DNA of 64,000 bases from Paenibacillus dakarensis (GCF_001373415.1 NZ_CDSE01000030.1:1-64000), one strand, 5' to 3'; counted from the first letter of the stretch, positions 27,027 through 36,644 are shown. Notes: a model not told the origin generated them from the sequence alone. Numbers and translations: made by a program.

Positions 27027-28343
27027 TTATTTATCTTTGGAAATCGCTGTATCGTGCTCTTCTGAGAATTTATCCGGTGTTACTGCTTTTCCGAAAAGCG
27101 CCTGAATCATATTAAGATGTGTTTCCGCAGCATTTGCCGGCATTTGAACATCTGCGAACAAGGTGATGTTGCTCGCCTGGTTCATTTCGTTGAACAGATC
27201 AATGTATAGCTGAGGAAGTTCAACTGCAGCAGTATCCACCTTCGTTGCCGGTATGACACCTGCTCCCGTTACCGACTGTTCACCCCATTTGGTTACGAAA
27301 TATTCAACAAACGCTTTCGCTTCTTCTTTAACTTTGGAATTTTCCGAGATAAACAAGCCTACGCCAGGGCCGCCTACCCAGCTGTTGATATCTCCCTTGC
27401 CGCCTTCAACCGTTGGGAATTTAAAGAATCCGACATTGTCGCGGAACTCTTGAGGAATTTCTTCATTTGTCGTAAAGTTTGGCAGTTCCCATGTTCCCAT
27501 CATGTACATTGCAGCTTTCTCATTCAAAAATTCGGATTTTGCTTCCTCGTTGGACAATCCGTTAAAGCCTTTGATGAAGGCATTACCATCTACGAGCGAT
27601 TGGACTTCAGAAGCTGCTTTGACCAGAGATTCATCCTTAAAGGACCCGGATCCGCTGATTGCGTTAGAAAGCACTTCCGAACCAGCAATACGGTCTGCCA
27701 GGTACATATACCACAGTGAGCCGGTCCACCGATCCTTGTTGCCCAGTGCGATTGGCGCAACACCATTCTCAGACAATGTTTTCACAACATTCTTAAATTG
27801 CTCATATGTTTCTGGCACTTCAAGATTATATTTCTCGAAAATCGCTTTATTGTAATAAACCGGAGCGATGTTAAACTCAATTGGAAGTGCATAAGTCTTA
27901 TCGTTGACCGCGTAAGCCTCTGTTGTACCGGCTACAAATTTCCCTTTCAGGTCACCCTCTAGCAGATCATCTACTGGAGCGAACAAATTCCCATCAACAT
28001 AAGGCTTCAAGAAGCCTGCGGCCCATGTTACACCAACATCAGGAAGCTCATTGGAAGCAGAGAGAACCTTCAGCTTGTTCTTGTACTGCTCATTATCAAG
28101 CACTTCTTGTTTAATCGTTACATTCGGATTTTCTTTTTGATACTCTTCAATAATCTGGTTGACTATTTTATTCTGACCGGCTGAAACACCTGCTGGCCAT
28201 AGATGCATAAAGTTTACGGTAACTTTTCCGCCATCACTGCTGCCTTGAGAATCGCCGGTTCCTTCGCCTTTTTGACCACACCCAGCAGTGACCAGAGCAA
28301 GACATAATGTTAAAAACACAATCGTCCATTTCTTGTTGAACAT
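27027..28343 (-). CDS. Extracellular sugar-binding lipoprotein
   Basis: A 438-residue solute-binding protein of the type 1 family. Signal peptide with lipobox VTAGC (Cys22), then a Gly/Ser-rich linker and a periplasmic-binding fold starting VTVNFMHLWPAGVSAGQNKIVNQIIEEYQKENPNV. Lipid-anchored on the outer face of the membrane; feeds the two permeases that follow. The downstream gap to the permease is about 100 bp. Gene order YesM-YesN-binding protein-permeases is typical in Paenibacillus. Confidence 0.93.
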   Translation of the reverse strand: MFNKKWTIVFLTLCLALVTAGCGQKGEGTGDSQGSSDGGKVTVNFMHLWPAGVSAGQNKIVNQIIEEYQKENPNVTIKQEVLDNEQYKNKLKVLSASNELPDVGVTWAAGFLKPYVDGNLFAPVDDLLEGDLKGKFVAGTTEAYAVNDKTYALPIEFNIAPVYYNKAIFEKYNLEVPETYEQFKNVVKTLSENGVAPIALGNKDRWTGSLWYMYLADRIAGSEVLSNAISGSGSFKDESLVKAASEVQSLVDGNAFIKGFNGLSNEEAKSEFLNEKAAMYMMGTWELPNFTTNEEIPQEFRDNVGFFKFPTVEGGKGDINSWVGGPGVGLFISENSKVKEEAKAFVEYFVTKWGEQSVTGAGVIPATKVDTAAVELPQLYIDLFNEMNQASNITLFADVQMPANAAETHLNMIQALFGKAVTPDKFSEEHDTAISKDK

Positions 28344-28457
28344 GTTTACAACCCCTTTTCTAGGATGTATTCGCGTAATGTAACCGCTTTATTTAAATTG
28401 TAGCAGTGCAGGGATTATACCGTAAGGCCATGCTGATTGGGACTAATACCACTTTTA

Positions 28458-29246
28458 TTAGATTTTCTCCTGAGCATCTGAAGCAACATGATGTCTGTAC
28501 TGCCCTGGACTCATATTCTCATGGTCTCGAAATACCTTTACAAAATACTTAGGTGTTGAATACCCGACCTGTTCTGCGATTTCAGTAATGGAATACGCTG
28601 TGTTTGCAAGCAGTTCCTTGGCACGCTGCACTCTTCGCCGGGTTACATATTCACTGAATGTAAGTCCTACCTGTTCCTTAAACAGCACACTGAAGTAGCT
28701 TGAATTCAAGTGCAGATGGTCAGCGATATCTCTCAGGGATATCGTCTCATTCAGATGATCATCCAAATATCGAAGCGCTTCTTTAACCTGTACATTACAC
28801 ACCTTCTCCTGCTGGACCGCTTCAAGCAGCTTCGGATCCACAAGCTTCTCCATCTGCTCAATTCGTCCCAGCTTATCCCCGCGCTTCAGGGCCAGCTCAA
28901 CAGCCTCAATCATCTTTCGTTTATCGAGCGGCTTCAATAAATAGTCAACTGCCCCGTATCGAAGCCCTTGACGTGCATAATCAAATTCAGAATGGCCAGA
29001 CATGATAATAACGACCGGCTGATGACTCAAGCTATTTAATCTTTCAAGCAGTTCCAAACCTCCGATTTCGGGCATTCGAATGTCAGTCAACAGAATATCC
29101 GCATGATGATGCTGCAGCCAGTCAAGAGCTGTCACTCCACTTGATGCAGTCTCGATGTGATATTGACCGGAAGACCATGCCTCAAGTGTTTTTCGAACTC
29201 CCTCTCTTGTTCTAGGTTCATCATCAACAACTAATATTGTCTTCAT
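28458..29246 (-). CDS. Response regulator with AraC-type output (YesN-like)
   Basis: A 262-residue two-component regulator. Receiver domain at the N-terminus (VVDDEPRTREGV; phospho-acceptor Asp in LLTDIRMPEIGG near residue 56; SGHSEFDYARQGLRYGAVDYLLKPL) and a C-terminal AraC helix-turn-helix pair (ISLRDIADHLHLNSSYFSVLFKEQVGLTFSEYV..; ITEIAEQVGYSTPKYFVKVFR). Placed 3 bp after its histidine kinase; likely activates the sugar importer operon. Confidence 0.93.
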   Translation of the reverse strand: MKTILVVDDEPRTREGVRKTLEAWSSGQYHIETASSGVTALDWLQHHHADILLTDIRMPEIGGLELLERLNSLSHQPVVIIMSGHSEFDYARQGLRYGAVDYLLKPLDKRKMIEAVELALKRGDKLGRIEQMEKLVDPKLLEAVQQEKVCNVQVKEALRYLDDHLNETISLRDIADHLHLNSSYFSVLFKEQVGLTFSEYVTRRRVQRAKELLANTAYSITEIAEQVGYSTPKYFVKVFRDHENMSPGQYRHHVASDAQEKI

Positions 29247-29249
29247 CTG

Positions 29250-30998
29250 TCATAACCTCCTGTACTCATTCGGTATTTCAAAAGAGACCGTTGTACCTTC
29301 TCCCTCTGCGCTCGTAATGCAAAGACCTTGTTCCATCGTGTAATACAGTTTGATTCTCCGATCCACGTTTGCAATCCCCACACCGCTTCCTTTGGCTGAA
29401 GCTGCATGCCCTTCTCTCATTGCTGAGTACAGAGAGTCTATTTTGTCTGCGCTCATGCCGGGACCGTTGTCCGTGACTGAGATTCGGGTATATCCAGGCC
29501 GTTCTGCCGGTTCTACACGCAAAACTACCGTTCCTGTTTCTATCCTCTGTTCCACACCGTGCAGGATAGCATTCTCTACGATAGGCTGAATCAAGAGCTT
29601 CGGTATCGGAATGCTTCGACTCTTCTCATCTGATTCAATTTGCCAGGAGAGCCTGTCTAGCATCCGCATCTTCATAATGGTCAAATATCTTTCCGCATGG
29701 TCGAGCTCATCACCGATGCTCACCCACTCATCTTCATCTTTTCGATTGATGACATAACGGAATAACCCGGACATCGCCACAACGATTTGTGCGAGTTCCT
29801 CCTCCCCCTTATCATCCAGCGCCCAATAGAATGCCTCGAGCGTATTGAACAGAAAGTGTGGATTGATCTGAGCCTGCAGTGCCTTCAGCTCGGTTCTGCT
29901 CTGAATGATCTCTTTCTGATAGACGACCTCTATTAATTCGTTCATAGTATCTACCATCTGATTATATGTATTGTTCAGTTCGTTAATCTCCATCGTCTTT
30001 GAAGTCATCTTATTTCGCTTCAGCGTTCCGAATCTTGCGCCGCGCATCGCCTTGATCATATTCAGTATTGGTCTTGTGATCATGGTCGTCAAAATGAAAC
30101 TGAAAACCAGAAATAATAAAACACCGACCAAACCGGATATAAATATCGCGGTTCGAAGAATAGAAATGCTTTCAGCCGTATAGTTCATCGGGGTCAAAAT
30201 AACCAGCCTCCAGCCGTTCACTTCTGACTGTCTCTGGATAGGAATGTAGGATTCCCCCTCAACTTTAATACTTTGCCCCCTGTTATCCAGGAGTGTTCGC
30301 GAGTCCACTAACCCTGCAAAAGCAGATGAGATTTCTCTTCCACTTTCATCAAACAGCCCTATACGTTCGCGCACTTCACCCGAATTTCCGACAGACGAAT
30401 CAGCAAGCTCAAAGTATTCCCTGTCCATTCGAATAAGCAGATATCCCCCATGTGCAAAGGAGTGATTGATCAGACGAATTCTACGAACAGCAACCACAAC
30501 ATCGGGATTTTTGGGATCAAGCCCAAACCAAATAAGACGCCCCATCCCTTCGTCTGCACGGGCAATCCATTTATCAGATACACGACTTCTTAGACTACCA
30601 TCGTCGAGCGGAAGCAGCCTCTGATAATCCGTTGTATACAATTCAAACGAGCGAATGCCTGTTGCAAATGCATCATATTTATGAACCTCCTGCTGGAGTC
30701 CCTGCCGCTCTTCAAAGCTGACCTGTTTCTCCCGCGTCTCTTGTGCCAAAAAACTCTGGACTTTCGCATTCGTTGCAATCTGAGCCGAAAGCGTATTCAC
30801 TTGTTGCAGCAATGCGTCCAACTTACCTGTTGCCTGCACTACGGTCTGCTGAATATGCTTCTCGGCACTATTACGCAGTAATACGGATACCTGATCGTAT
30901 ACTAAAGTTCCCACCAAGGCGAGAACAATGATCATAACCAGCATAAACCCGATAAAAATTTGATTTCGGAGCGTGTTCAATCTGCCTAGCCAGTTCAA
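29250..30998 (-). CDS. Sensor histidine kinase (YesM-like)
   Basis: A membrane sensor kinase with two membrane segments (one at the N-terminus FIGFMLVMIIVLALVGTLVYD, one near residue 275-300), an extracellular sensor domain between them, HAMP, the His_kinase motif INPHFLFNTLEAFYWALDD (His phosphorylated) and an ATPase domain with DNGPGMS and GSGVGIANVDRRIKLYY. The frame is open upstream to a GTG at 31046, but AAGGGGGAG nine bases before TTG at 30998 points there (582 residues). Partner of the YesN-like regulator. Confidence 0.9.
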   Translation of the reverse strand: MNWLGRLNTLRNQIFIGFMLVMIIVLALVGTLVYDQVSVLLRNSAEKHIQQTVVQATGKLDALLQQVNTLSAQIATNAKVQSFLAQETREKQVSFEERQGLQQEVHKYDAFATGIRSFELYTTDYQRLLPLDDGSLRSRVSDKWIARADEGMGRLIWFGLDPKNPDVVVAVRRIRLINHSFAHGGYLLIRMDREYFELADSSVGNSGEVRERIGLFDESGREISSAFAGLVDSRTLLDNRGQSIKVEGESYIPIQRQSEVNGWRLVILTPMNYTAESISILRTAIFISGLVGVLLFLVFSFILTTMITRPILNMIKAMRGARFGTLKRNKMTSKTMEINELNNTYNQMVDTMNELIEVVYQKEIIQSRTELKALQAQINPHFLFNTLEAFYWALDDKGEEELAQIVVAMSGLFRYVINRKDEDEWVSIGDELDHAERYLTIMKMRMLDRLSWQIESDEKSRSIPIPKLLIQPIVENAILHGVEQRIETGTVVLRVEPAERPGYTRISVTDNGPGMSADKIDSLYSAMREGHAASAKGSGVGIANVDRRIKLYYTMEQGLCITSAEGEGTTVSFEIPNEYRRL

Positions 30999-31377
30999 TC
31001 CCAACACTCCCCCTTCTTTATACTGCTGTGTAATTAAACTATACACAATAAAGTGAATGATGAGGATGTCAGCTTCGTGAAAGCAGGAAAGTAAATAAAG
31101 GTATACTTTTCTGTTTTTTCCACCCTAGATAAGAATGAATATTTAACTGTTAAAATCAATGAATTGCAACCCAAAGACAACTCATGTTAACAAAAACGAT
31201 GTAACCTCTAAATGATCTGGCTGTGGTGTAACGGGTATGGATATTCACTCGGCGGTAAGAAGGCTATTGATTTTTACGGATAGTTACCCGGGTGATGGGA
31301 ATCATAATTTATGATACCTGAACCGCCTTGAACCTAACATCATCAAGAAAATTCATAACGCAAAAGGAGACCAGATC
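30999..31377. other. Intergenic region of about 380 bp
   Basis: Carries the promoter of the YesM/YesN pair on the minus strand and the promoter of the DUF3231 gene on the plus strand. I see a short palindrome (tcataatttatga) near 31302-31315. No clear gene. Confidence 0.4.
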
Positions 31378-31890
31378 ATGGGAATTTTAAGTGGCAATCC
31401 AAAAGACGAACCAATGCATTATGGAGAAATTTATAGTGTATGGCAAGCATCTACATTAGCTAAAGGTACAGTATCGTGTTACCAGGCTTACCTTTACCAT
31501 GCTGGCGACAAAGATCTTAAGAAAATTCTTGAAGACCTTATTGACCAGGCTAAGAAAGAAATTGCAGAATGTGATGAACTGCTCATAAGCAACGGTATTA
31601 CACCGGCACCAGTATTACCCGAAAGACCGCCAGCTGAGCTTGCAGATATCCCGGTGGGTGCCCGGTTTACAGATCCGGAAATCGCTGCAAAAATAGCGGC
31701 AGAGACCTCTTTAAGCCTGGTAGCATGCAGTCAGGTGATGGGACAATCTCTTCGGGAAGATGTTGGTGCTTTATTCGCCAAATACCATCTCGAGATGGCA
31801 GCCTTGGGAATGCGTATTCTTAAATTGTTAAAAGAGAAAGGCTGGATTATTCCTCCACCGCTGCAAGTGAAAAGACCTGAAGAAGAGTAG
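31378..31890 (+). CDS. DUF3231 family protein
   Basis: A 170-residue, predominantly helical protein with the family start MGILSGNPKDEPMHYGEIYSVW. It resembles a DUF3231 half; other members carry two tandem four-helix (ferritin-like) units and occur in spore formers, some as spore-coat or forespore proteins. Function unknown. AAAAGGAG precedes the ATG, and a terminator follows at 31903-31931. Confidence 0.85.
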   Translation: MGILSGNPKDEPMHYGEIYSVWQASTLAKGTVSCYQAYLYHAGDKDLKKILEDLIDQAKKEIAECDELLISNGITPAPVLPERPPAELADIPVGARFTDPEIAAKIAAETSLSLVACSQVMGQSLREDVGALFAKYHLEMAALGMRILKLLKEKGWIIPPPLQVKRPEEE

Positions 31891-31902
31891 CTTCACCGAT
31901 TT

Positions 31903-31931
31903 GATCCTGCTCATTTTGAGCGGGATTTTTT
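31903..31931 (+). terminator. Terminator of the DUF3231 gene
   Basis: ATCCTGCTC / GAGCGGGAT with a T6 tail. Confidence 0.75.
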
Positions 31932-31937
31932 AGTGCA

Positions 31938-31981
31938 TAAAAAAACCTTCCCCCTCCGCACCTGCGGGGAAAGAAGGCTTT
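31938..31981 (-). terminator. Terminator of gerE
   Basis: On the minus strand GCCTTCTTTCCCC pairs with GGGGGAAGG, followed by seven T. Confidence 0.75.
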
Positions 31982-32013
31982 CGTCGTGCAGTTTTCATCT
32001 GCAAAAAGAGAAG

Positions 32014-32238
32014 TCAGATCTTTAGCTCTCCCAGCTTAATCAATTCTACAACAGCTTGAGAACGGCCCTTGACGTTCAACTTTTGCATGACATTGGAGAT
32101 GTGATTCCGTACTGTTTTTTCGCTAATAAACAACTGCCCGGCGATATCGCGAGTGGTTTTATCCTGAACAAGCAGTTCAAACACTTCGCGTTCACGGTGG
32201 GTTAGCAAAAACTTGCTGTTATGATCATTCCCCTTCAA
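32014..32238 (-). CDS. gerE: GerE-type LuxR-HTH sporulation regulator
   Basis: A 74-residue protein that is only a LuxR-type helix-turn-helix (LTHREREVFELLVQDKTTRDIAGQLFISEKTVRNHISNVMQKLNVKGRSQAVVELIKLGEL), the size and sequence type of GerE. In Bacillus GerE acts late in the mother cell with sigma-K, switching spore-coat genes on or off. Start is TTG with GGAGG nine bases upstream. A sigma-K-like promoter lies upstream, as expected. Confidence 0.93.
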   Translation of the reverse strand: MKGNDHNSKFLLTHREREVFELLVQDKTTRDIAGQLFISEKTVRNHISNVMQKLNVKGRSQAVVELIKLGELKI

Positions 32239-32299
32239 TGTGTCACCCCTCCTTGCCCGGGTATGTGTGGTCTAACAAGGTATAGGGATACAGTCAAAT

Positions 32300-32328
32300 C
32301 ATAGTATGTCAATGAAGGAATGAAGGTG
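32300..32328 (-). promoter_or_regulatory. Sigma-K-like promoter of gerE
   Basis: On the minus strand CACC (32325-32328), 16 bp, CATACTATG (32300-32308). The sigma-K consensus is mACm-N16/17-CATAnnnTA, so one mismatch. gerE is sigma-K dependent in Bacillus subtilis. Confidence 0.55.
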
Positions 32329-32404
32329 CGGAGCATATAGAAATTGGGCAAAAATCGGACTAATCGTTTTTATCCTTGATTCCTGCACTCTCATCAACTA
32401 TGAT

Positions 32405-32460
32405 GAAAATATAAAAATAATTTTCTTCTTAAGTGGAATAATAACAAAATTATTTTCACT
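32405..32460 (+). promoter_or_regulatory. Candidate operators of the nag operon
   Basis: Two dyads lie upstream of the RpiR-type gene: GAAAAT (32405-32410) / ATTTTC (32420-32425), and AGTGGAATAAT (32432-32442) / ATTATTTTCACT (32449-32460). RpiR-family regulators bind AT-rich dyads of this kind and often control their own operon. Inference. Confidence 0.45.
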
Positions 32461-32510
32461 ACAGATTATTCCAGATAAGTTGAAGGATTCAACTGCAAAG
32501 GAGGTTAGTA

Positions 32511-33386
32511 ATGGCACCTATTCTGCATATTATCGCCGTAGAAAAGGAACGTCTGCCTCGCCAGGAGCGGCGGCTTGCAGAGTTTATTCTGGAGTGCCCA
32601 TCAGAAATCGTTCATATGGGTATTAAAGAATTAGCAGAACAATGCGATTTGAGTGCCGCAACCGTTACCCGATTTTGCAAACATTTTGATTGTAAAGGAT
32701 ACCCTGATTTTAAGGTCAAACTGGCAACTGAGATGGCACAAGCTGAAATGGCCTCCCGCTCCGGTAACACGAAATACCAGGATATCGTAGCCGGAAATCC
32801 GCTGACAGACATCGTGCAGGCGATTGAAGCCAATCATTTGATTTCCATCCAGGATACAACTTCTCTGCTGGATTTGGGACAGCTGGAACGGGCAGTGGAT
32901 GTTTTATGCCGGGCTAAAAGGATCGATCTTTACGGTATCGCTACCTCATCGATTGTTGCTCAGGATTTTTATCAGAAGCTGATTCGGATCGGCAAAAACT
33001 GTACTGCATTTAGCGATTCCCATATGCAAATCACCTCTGCTTCAACGCTCACGTCAAATGACGCTGCTATCGCTATATCCTACTCAGGGGAAACGCCTGA
33101 GACGATTGACGCAATGTCTTGTGCCAAGAATGCAGGAGCTTTTACAATCAGCATCACCTCATATCGAAACAGCCAGTTGGCATCCTTATCCAATATTGCG
33201 CTGTATTCTTCTTCACTTGAAGAAGGAATGAGGCGAGGAGATATGGCTTCACGCATAGCCCAGCTTCATATCATTGATATCTTATTTATGGGAATGGCCA
33301 GCCGGGACTTCTCCACCTATGTTCCCCGTCTGGAGCAGTCATATCTGAATGTACAAAATTATCGCAAAAGCCGAGGAGGTCAATAG
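32511..33386 (+). CDS. MurR/RpiR family transcriptional regulator
   Basis: A 291-residue regulator with the RpiR helix-turn-helix at the N-terminus (MGIKELAEQCDLSAATVTRFCKHFDCKGYPDFKVKLA, about 33-70) and a C-terminal SIS sugar-phosphate-binding domain (about 110-270; IDLYGIATSSIVAQDF, ISYSGETPETIDAM). Probably senses an amino-sugar phosphate and controls the nag genes it precedes; the nagB gene starts 5 bp after its stop. Confidence 0.9.
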   Translation: MAPILHIIAVEKERLPRQERRLAEFILECPSEIVHMGIKELAEQCDLSAATVTRFCKHFDCKGYPDFKVKLATEMAQAEMASRSGNTKYQDIVAGNPLTDIVQAIEANHLISIQDTTSLLDLGQLERAVDVLCRAKRIDLYGIATSSIVAQDFYQKLIRIGKNCTAFSDSHMQITSASTLTSNDAAIAISYSGETPETIDAMSCAKNAGAFTISITSYRNSQLASLSNIALYSSSLEEGMRRGDMASRIAQLHIIDILFMGMASRDFSTYVPRLEQSYLNVQNYRKSRGGQ

Positions 33387-33391
33387 TTACA

Positions 33392-34120
33392 ATGAACATC
33401 CATATTTTTAAAAACGAAGAAGATTTCATTCAGACCGCTGCCAGTCAGGTTACCAGCTTATTGAATGCTAATCCGTATGCTAAGCTTGGTCTGGCAACAG
33501 GCAGCACACCTGTTGGGCTTTATAAAAGGCTGATCGAAATGCACCGTCAAGGTCTTGTCAGCTTCGCTCAGGCAACCACATACAATCTGGATGAGTACGT
33601 TGGGCTTCCTGAGAATCATGCAGAAAGCTATCGAACATTCATGAACGAGAAATTGTTCAATCATATTGATATCAATATCGATCATACTCATATTCCGAAC
33701 GGGAATGCAGCAGACCCTGAAGAAGAATGCCGTGCCTATGATAAAATGCTGGAAGAGAATGGTCCTGTAGACCTTCAGCTGCTTGGCATTGGCCACAACG
33801 GACACATTGCCTTTAATGAACCTGGAGACAGCCTCACCAGCGGCACACATATTACGACGCTGCAGGCAAAGACTCGTGAAGCTAACGCACGGTTCTTCCC
33901 TTCTATTGATGATGTTCCGACACATGCGATTACCATGGGTGTAGGCTCCATCATGAAAGCCCGTCAGATTATGCTGCTGATCCGCGGCGAAGATAAGGCT
34001 GAAATTGCTAAACGTGCATTGACCGGTCCGATTTCTACAGATTGTCCAGCGTCCTTACTGCAATGTCACCCGAATGTTATTGTACTTCTAGATCAAGGAG
34101 CAGGGAGATTATTCAAATGA
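33392..34120 (+). CDS. nagB: Glucosamine-6-phosphate deaminase
   Basis: Converts glucosamine-6-phosphate to fructose-6-phosphate and ammonia. 242 residues with LGLATGSTPVGLYKRL, TYNLDEYVGL (catalytic Asp), the GIGHNGHIAFNEPG loop with its His (about 131-144) and the lid-region SLLQCHPN. Middle gene of the regulator-nagB-nagA operon; its TGA overlaps the nagA ATG (ATGA). Confidence 0.96.
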   Translation: MNIHIFKNEEDFIQTAASQVTSLLNANPYAKLGLATGSTPVGLYKRLIEMHRQGLVSFAQATTYNLDEYVGLPENHAESYRTFMNEKLFNHIDINIDHTHIPNGNAADPEEECRAYDKMLEENGPVDLQLLGIGHNGHIAFNEPGDSLTSGTHITTLQAKTREANARFFPSIDDVPTHAITMGVGSIMKARQIMLLIRGEDKAEIAKRALTGPISTDCPASLLQCHPNVIVLLDQGAGRLFK

Positions 34121-35313
34121 GTAAATTAACAGACAACCAAGATAACCAATTGACTCTGCTGTATGGTAAAGTGTTGACTCCTGAAGGGCTTCAAGAGAAC
34201 GGTGTTCTCGCTATGCGCGGCGAATATATCGTCTATGCCGGCGATGCTGCGGCTCTTCCATCAGATCTGAACCTTTCAGATGCACAAACGATCCGCGAGA
34301 ACGATGGTTACATTATTCCTGGCTTTATCGATATCCATGTTCACGGTGGTAATGGTGAAGACTTCATGGATTCGAACAAGGAAGTGCTGGATACCATCAC
34401 TTCCTATCATTGCTCTCAAGGTACGACATCCATGCTCGCTACAACAATGACTGCACCGAAAGCAGCGATCGATTCCGTTCTTAAAGAAGTGAACGAATAT
34501 AAGCAGCACGAAATGCCGTTTACCCGACTTGAAGGCGTGCATTTGGAGGGTCCGTTTATCAGTCCTAAATGGCCTGGCGCCCAAAATCCGGAGCATATCG
34601 TTCATGCAAATATTGACTGGCTGGAGGAATGGGAATCCTCCTATCCAGGACTGGTGAAGCAAGTTACAATGGCACCGGAGCGCGAGGGTGCTCTTGAAGC
34701 TATTACATGGCTCAAGAACCATGATATTGTAGCCGCTCTCGGCCATACGGACGCTACGTATGATGAAGTATTGAGAGCCATTGATGCAGGCCTCAGCCAC
34801 GGTGTTCACACGTTTAATGCCATGACTGGACTTCACCACCGGAAGCCGGGAACTGTAGGCGCTATGCTTAGCGATGACCGTTTAAGTGCCGAGATTATTG
34901 CTGACGGTATTCACGTCCATCCAGCCGGAGTACGTATCCTGGCGCGAATGAAGCAGGACTATAATCTAATCCTCATTACAGATGCGATGTCTGCAACGGG
35001 AATGCCAGACGGAGAATACACGCTCGGTGACCTGCCCGTTGTTGTTGAGAATGGTATTGCAACGCTGAAGAGTAATCGTGACAGTCTTGCAGGTAGCACA
35101 CTTACCATGATCAAGGGCTTCAAATTCCTCATTGAGGAAATCGGATTGGATATCGAAAGAGCATCGCAAATCGCGAGCCGCAACCCGGCTAAACGAATCG
35201 GCATCGATAACCGTACCGGATCGTTACAAGCTGGTTATCAGGCAGACGTACTCCTGCTTAACTCCAACCTGGATATTAATAGCGTATGGGTTCAGGGTAA
35301 CCGCAAGGCATAA
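34117..35313 (+). CDS. nagA: N-acetylglucosamine-6-phosphate deacetylase
   Basis: Deacetylates GlcNAc-6-phosphate, the step before NagB. The 398-residue amidohydrolase shows PGFIDIHVHGGNGEDFMD (metal His-x-His), HLEGPFISPKWPGAQNPEH (metal Glu), ALGHTDATYDEV, and LITDAMSATG (catalytic Asp). The frame is open upstream inside nagB, but the ATG at 34117 overlaps the nagB stop and has AGGAGCAGGGAG ahead, which decides the start. A terminator follows at 35481-35532. Confidence 0.95.
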   Translation: MSKLTDNQDNQLTLLYGKVLTPEGLQENGVLAMRGEYIVYAGDAAALPSDLNLSDAQTIRENDGYIIPGFIDIHVHGGNGEDFMDSNKEVLDTITSYHCSQGTTSMLATTMTAPKAAIDSVLKEVNEYKQHEMPFTRLEGVHLEGPFISPKWPGAQNPEHIVHANIDWLEEWESSYPGLVKQVTMAPEREGALEAITWLKNHDIVAALGHTDATYDEVLRAIDAGLSHGVHTFNAMTGLHHRKPGTVGAMLSDDRLSAEIIADGIHVHPAGVRILARMKQDYNLILITDAMSATGMPDGEYTLGDLPVVVENGIATLKSNRDSLAGSTLTMIKGFKFLIEEIGLDIERASQIASRNPAKRIGIDNRTGSLQAGYQADVLLLNSNLDINSVWVQGNRKA

Positions 35314-35480
35314 TATACATTTAATAGCAAAAAAAATAAACGTAAAAAATCTTTCGTTTCCTATCGGGGACGGAACTGCACCATAACGTGAGACAAAACC
35401 ATCTCGTAAAATATGGAGACAACCTTGAAGGTGTTTTTACGTTGGAACATACCAATAATCACCTTTATCTTGGTTTGCAG

Positions 35481-35532
35481 AAATAAGGCTCTTGCCATGC
35501 ATAACCACATGCATTTGGCAAAAGCCTTATTT
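35481..35532. terminator. Bidirectional terminator between nagA and yhcN-like gene
   Basis: AAATAAGGCT-TTGCCATGCAT pairs with ATGCATT-GGCAA-AGCCTTATTT around a small loop. Confidence 0.8.
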
Positions 35533-35541
35533 AATCATATA

Positions 35542-36570
35542 CTATCGTCTGTTTCTGTTCATATTAAAAAGTCCGTCATTATAACCATTATCATTCACGC
35601 GGTTAGGGTGACCCGTTCCGTAAGTGTTCATCCCATCGTTCCCTAAAGGGAAAAGGCGGTTAATCCATGCACCCAGATCATGTCCAAGCGTACCGATCGT
35701 GTTACCGACGATATTACCATCCCGGTTTCCGGCACCTCCACCAATGTTGTTCCCGCTATATCCTCTTGCATGTTCATAAAAACCTGTATCGCTGGAGCAA
35801 TACACTTCTTTTACATTAGGGAGTGTCTTTCGGATCTTAGTGCTTACCTCATCACGTACATGCTTTGGAACACTGTTTACAGTATTAACATTGTCATTTG
35901 CAGACTGATTGTTCATTGTTCCAAATCTTCCGTCTGTACGGTTTAAGGTACCCGTATTGTTCATTCCCATTAGACCAGTTCCTCTCATGGTGTTACCGCT
36001 AACTCCAAATCGGCCAGTACCTGCGCTTGTACCCAGGCCAGTATTGTTATCGAGTGTACCACGCGGATCACTCATCCCACGCAGAAGACCACCACCTGTT
36101 ACGGAGTTGCCGTACATCCCATCATAACGGCCGTTCATACCTAGCGTTGTGCCGTCCGTCCCCATACTTCTCATATTGCTTGTCGTATTGGGATTTGTCA
36201 CGTGGTTCTTGGTTTGACCATCGAGGGATAAGGATACATAAGCGTTATTTTTAGTTACAAAAACATGCGCATCACGTACGCCCTTCACTCTTGAGATTTT
36301 TTCAGACAATGTTTTACTGTACTTCACGTTTGTTAAATCATGCTGTGTTCCAACATTGTTATTGTTATTGTTACGCAGCATATTTCCATCCGTCCGGCCA
36401 TAACTGTTGTTACGCAGCAAATTCCCATCCATACGGCCATTATTGTTCATGCCAACATTGTGCGTCCGGGTTGTATTCCCGTTAGTGTTATAGCCGCAAC
36501 CCACCAATCCAGCTAAGCTTGCGATCATTGCTGCCGACAGAGTCAAGCTGAGGGCTTTTGATTTGATCAT
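35542..36570 (-). CDS. YhcN/YlaJ family sporulation lipoprotein
   Basis: A 342-residue lipoprotein: signal peptide with lipobox LVGCG (Cys25), then a long Asn/Gly/Arg/Thr-rich low-complexity region (about 27-70) with the repeated unit G.M(D)GN[LM]LRNN, a YhcN-like core (YSKTLSEKISRVKGVRDAHVFVTKNNAYVSLSL, about 84-116), more Gly/Asn/Thr-rich repeats (about 125-215) and the second core KHVRDEVSTKIRKTLPNVKEVYCSSD. In Bacillus yhcN is made in the forespore and YhcN is an inner-membrane-associated spore lipoprotein. A good sigma-G promoter lies upstream. Confidence 0.88.
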   Translation of the reverse strand: MIKSKALSLTLSAAMIASLAGLVGCGYNTNGNTTRTHNVGMNNNGRMDGNLLRNNSYGRTDGNMLRNNNNNNVGTQHDLTNVKYSKTLSEKISRVKGVRDAHVFVTKNNAYVSLSLDGQTKNHVTNPNTTSNMRSMGTDGTTLGMNGRYDGMYGNSVTGGGLLRGMSDPRGTLDNNTGLGTSAGTGRFGVSGNTMRGTGLMGMNNTGTLNRTDGRFGTMNNQSANDNVNTVNSVPKHVRDEVSTKIRKTLPNVKEVYCSSDTGFYEHARGYSGNNIGGGAGNRDGNIVGNTIGTLGHDLGAWINRLFPLGNDGMNTYGTGHPNRVNDNGYNDGLFNMNRNRR

Positions 36571-36614
36571 AATTCATCCTCCATCTCTATAATAGGTGAT
36601 GTTCTGACACCTTA

Positions 36615-36644
36615 TAGGATGACCGCGCGCAGCTTGAGGTATGC
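36615..36644 (-). promoter_or_regulatory. Sigma-G-like promoter of the yhcN-like gene
   Basis: On the minus strand GCATA (36640-36644), 18 bp, CATCCTA (36615-36621). It matches gnATr-N18-cAtnnTA, the sigma-G consensus, in all listed positions. Confidence 0.6.

Noticed and set aside
33458..33925. 155-codon ORF opposite nagB
   Set aside because: Shadow of nagB; no ribosome-binding site or recognisable domain.
34276..34839. 187-codon ORF opposite nagA
   Set aside because: Fully inside nagA, with Cys/His-rich shadow composition.
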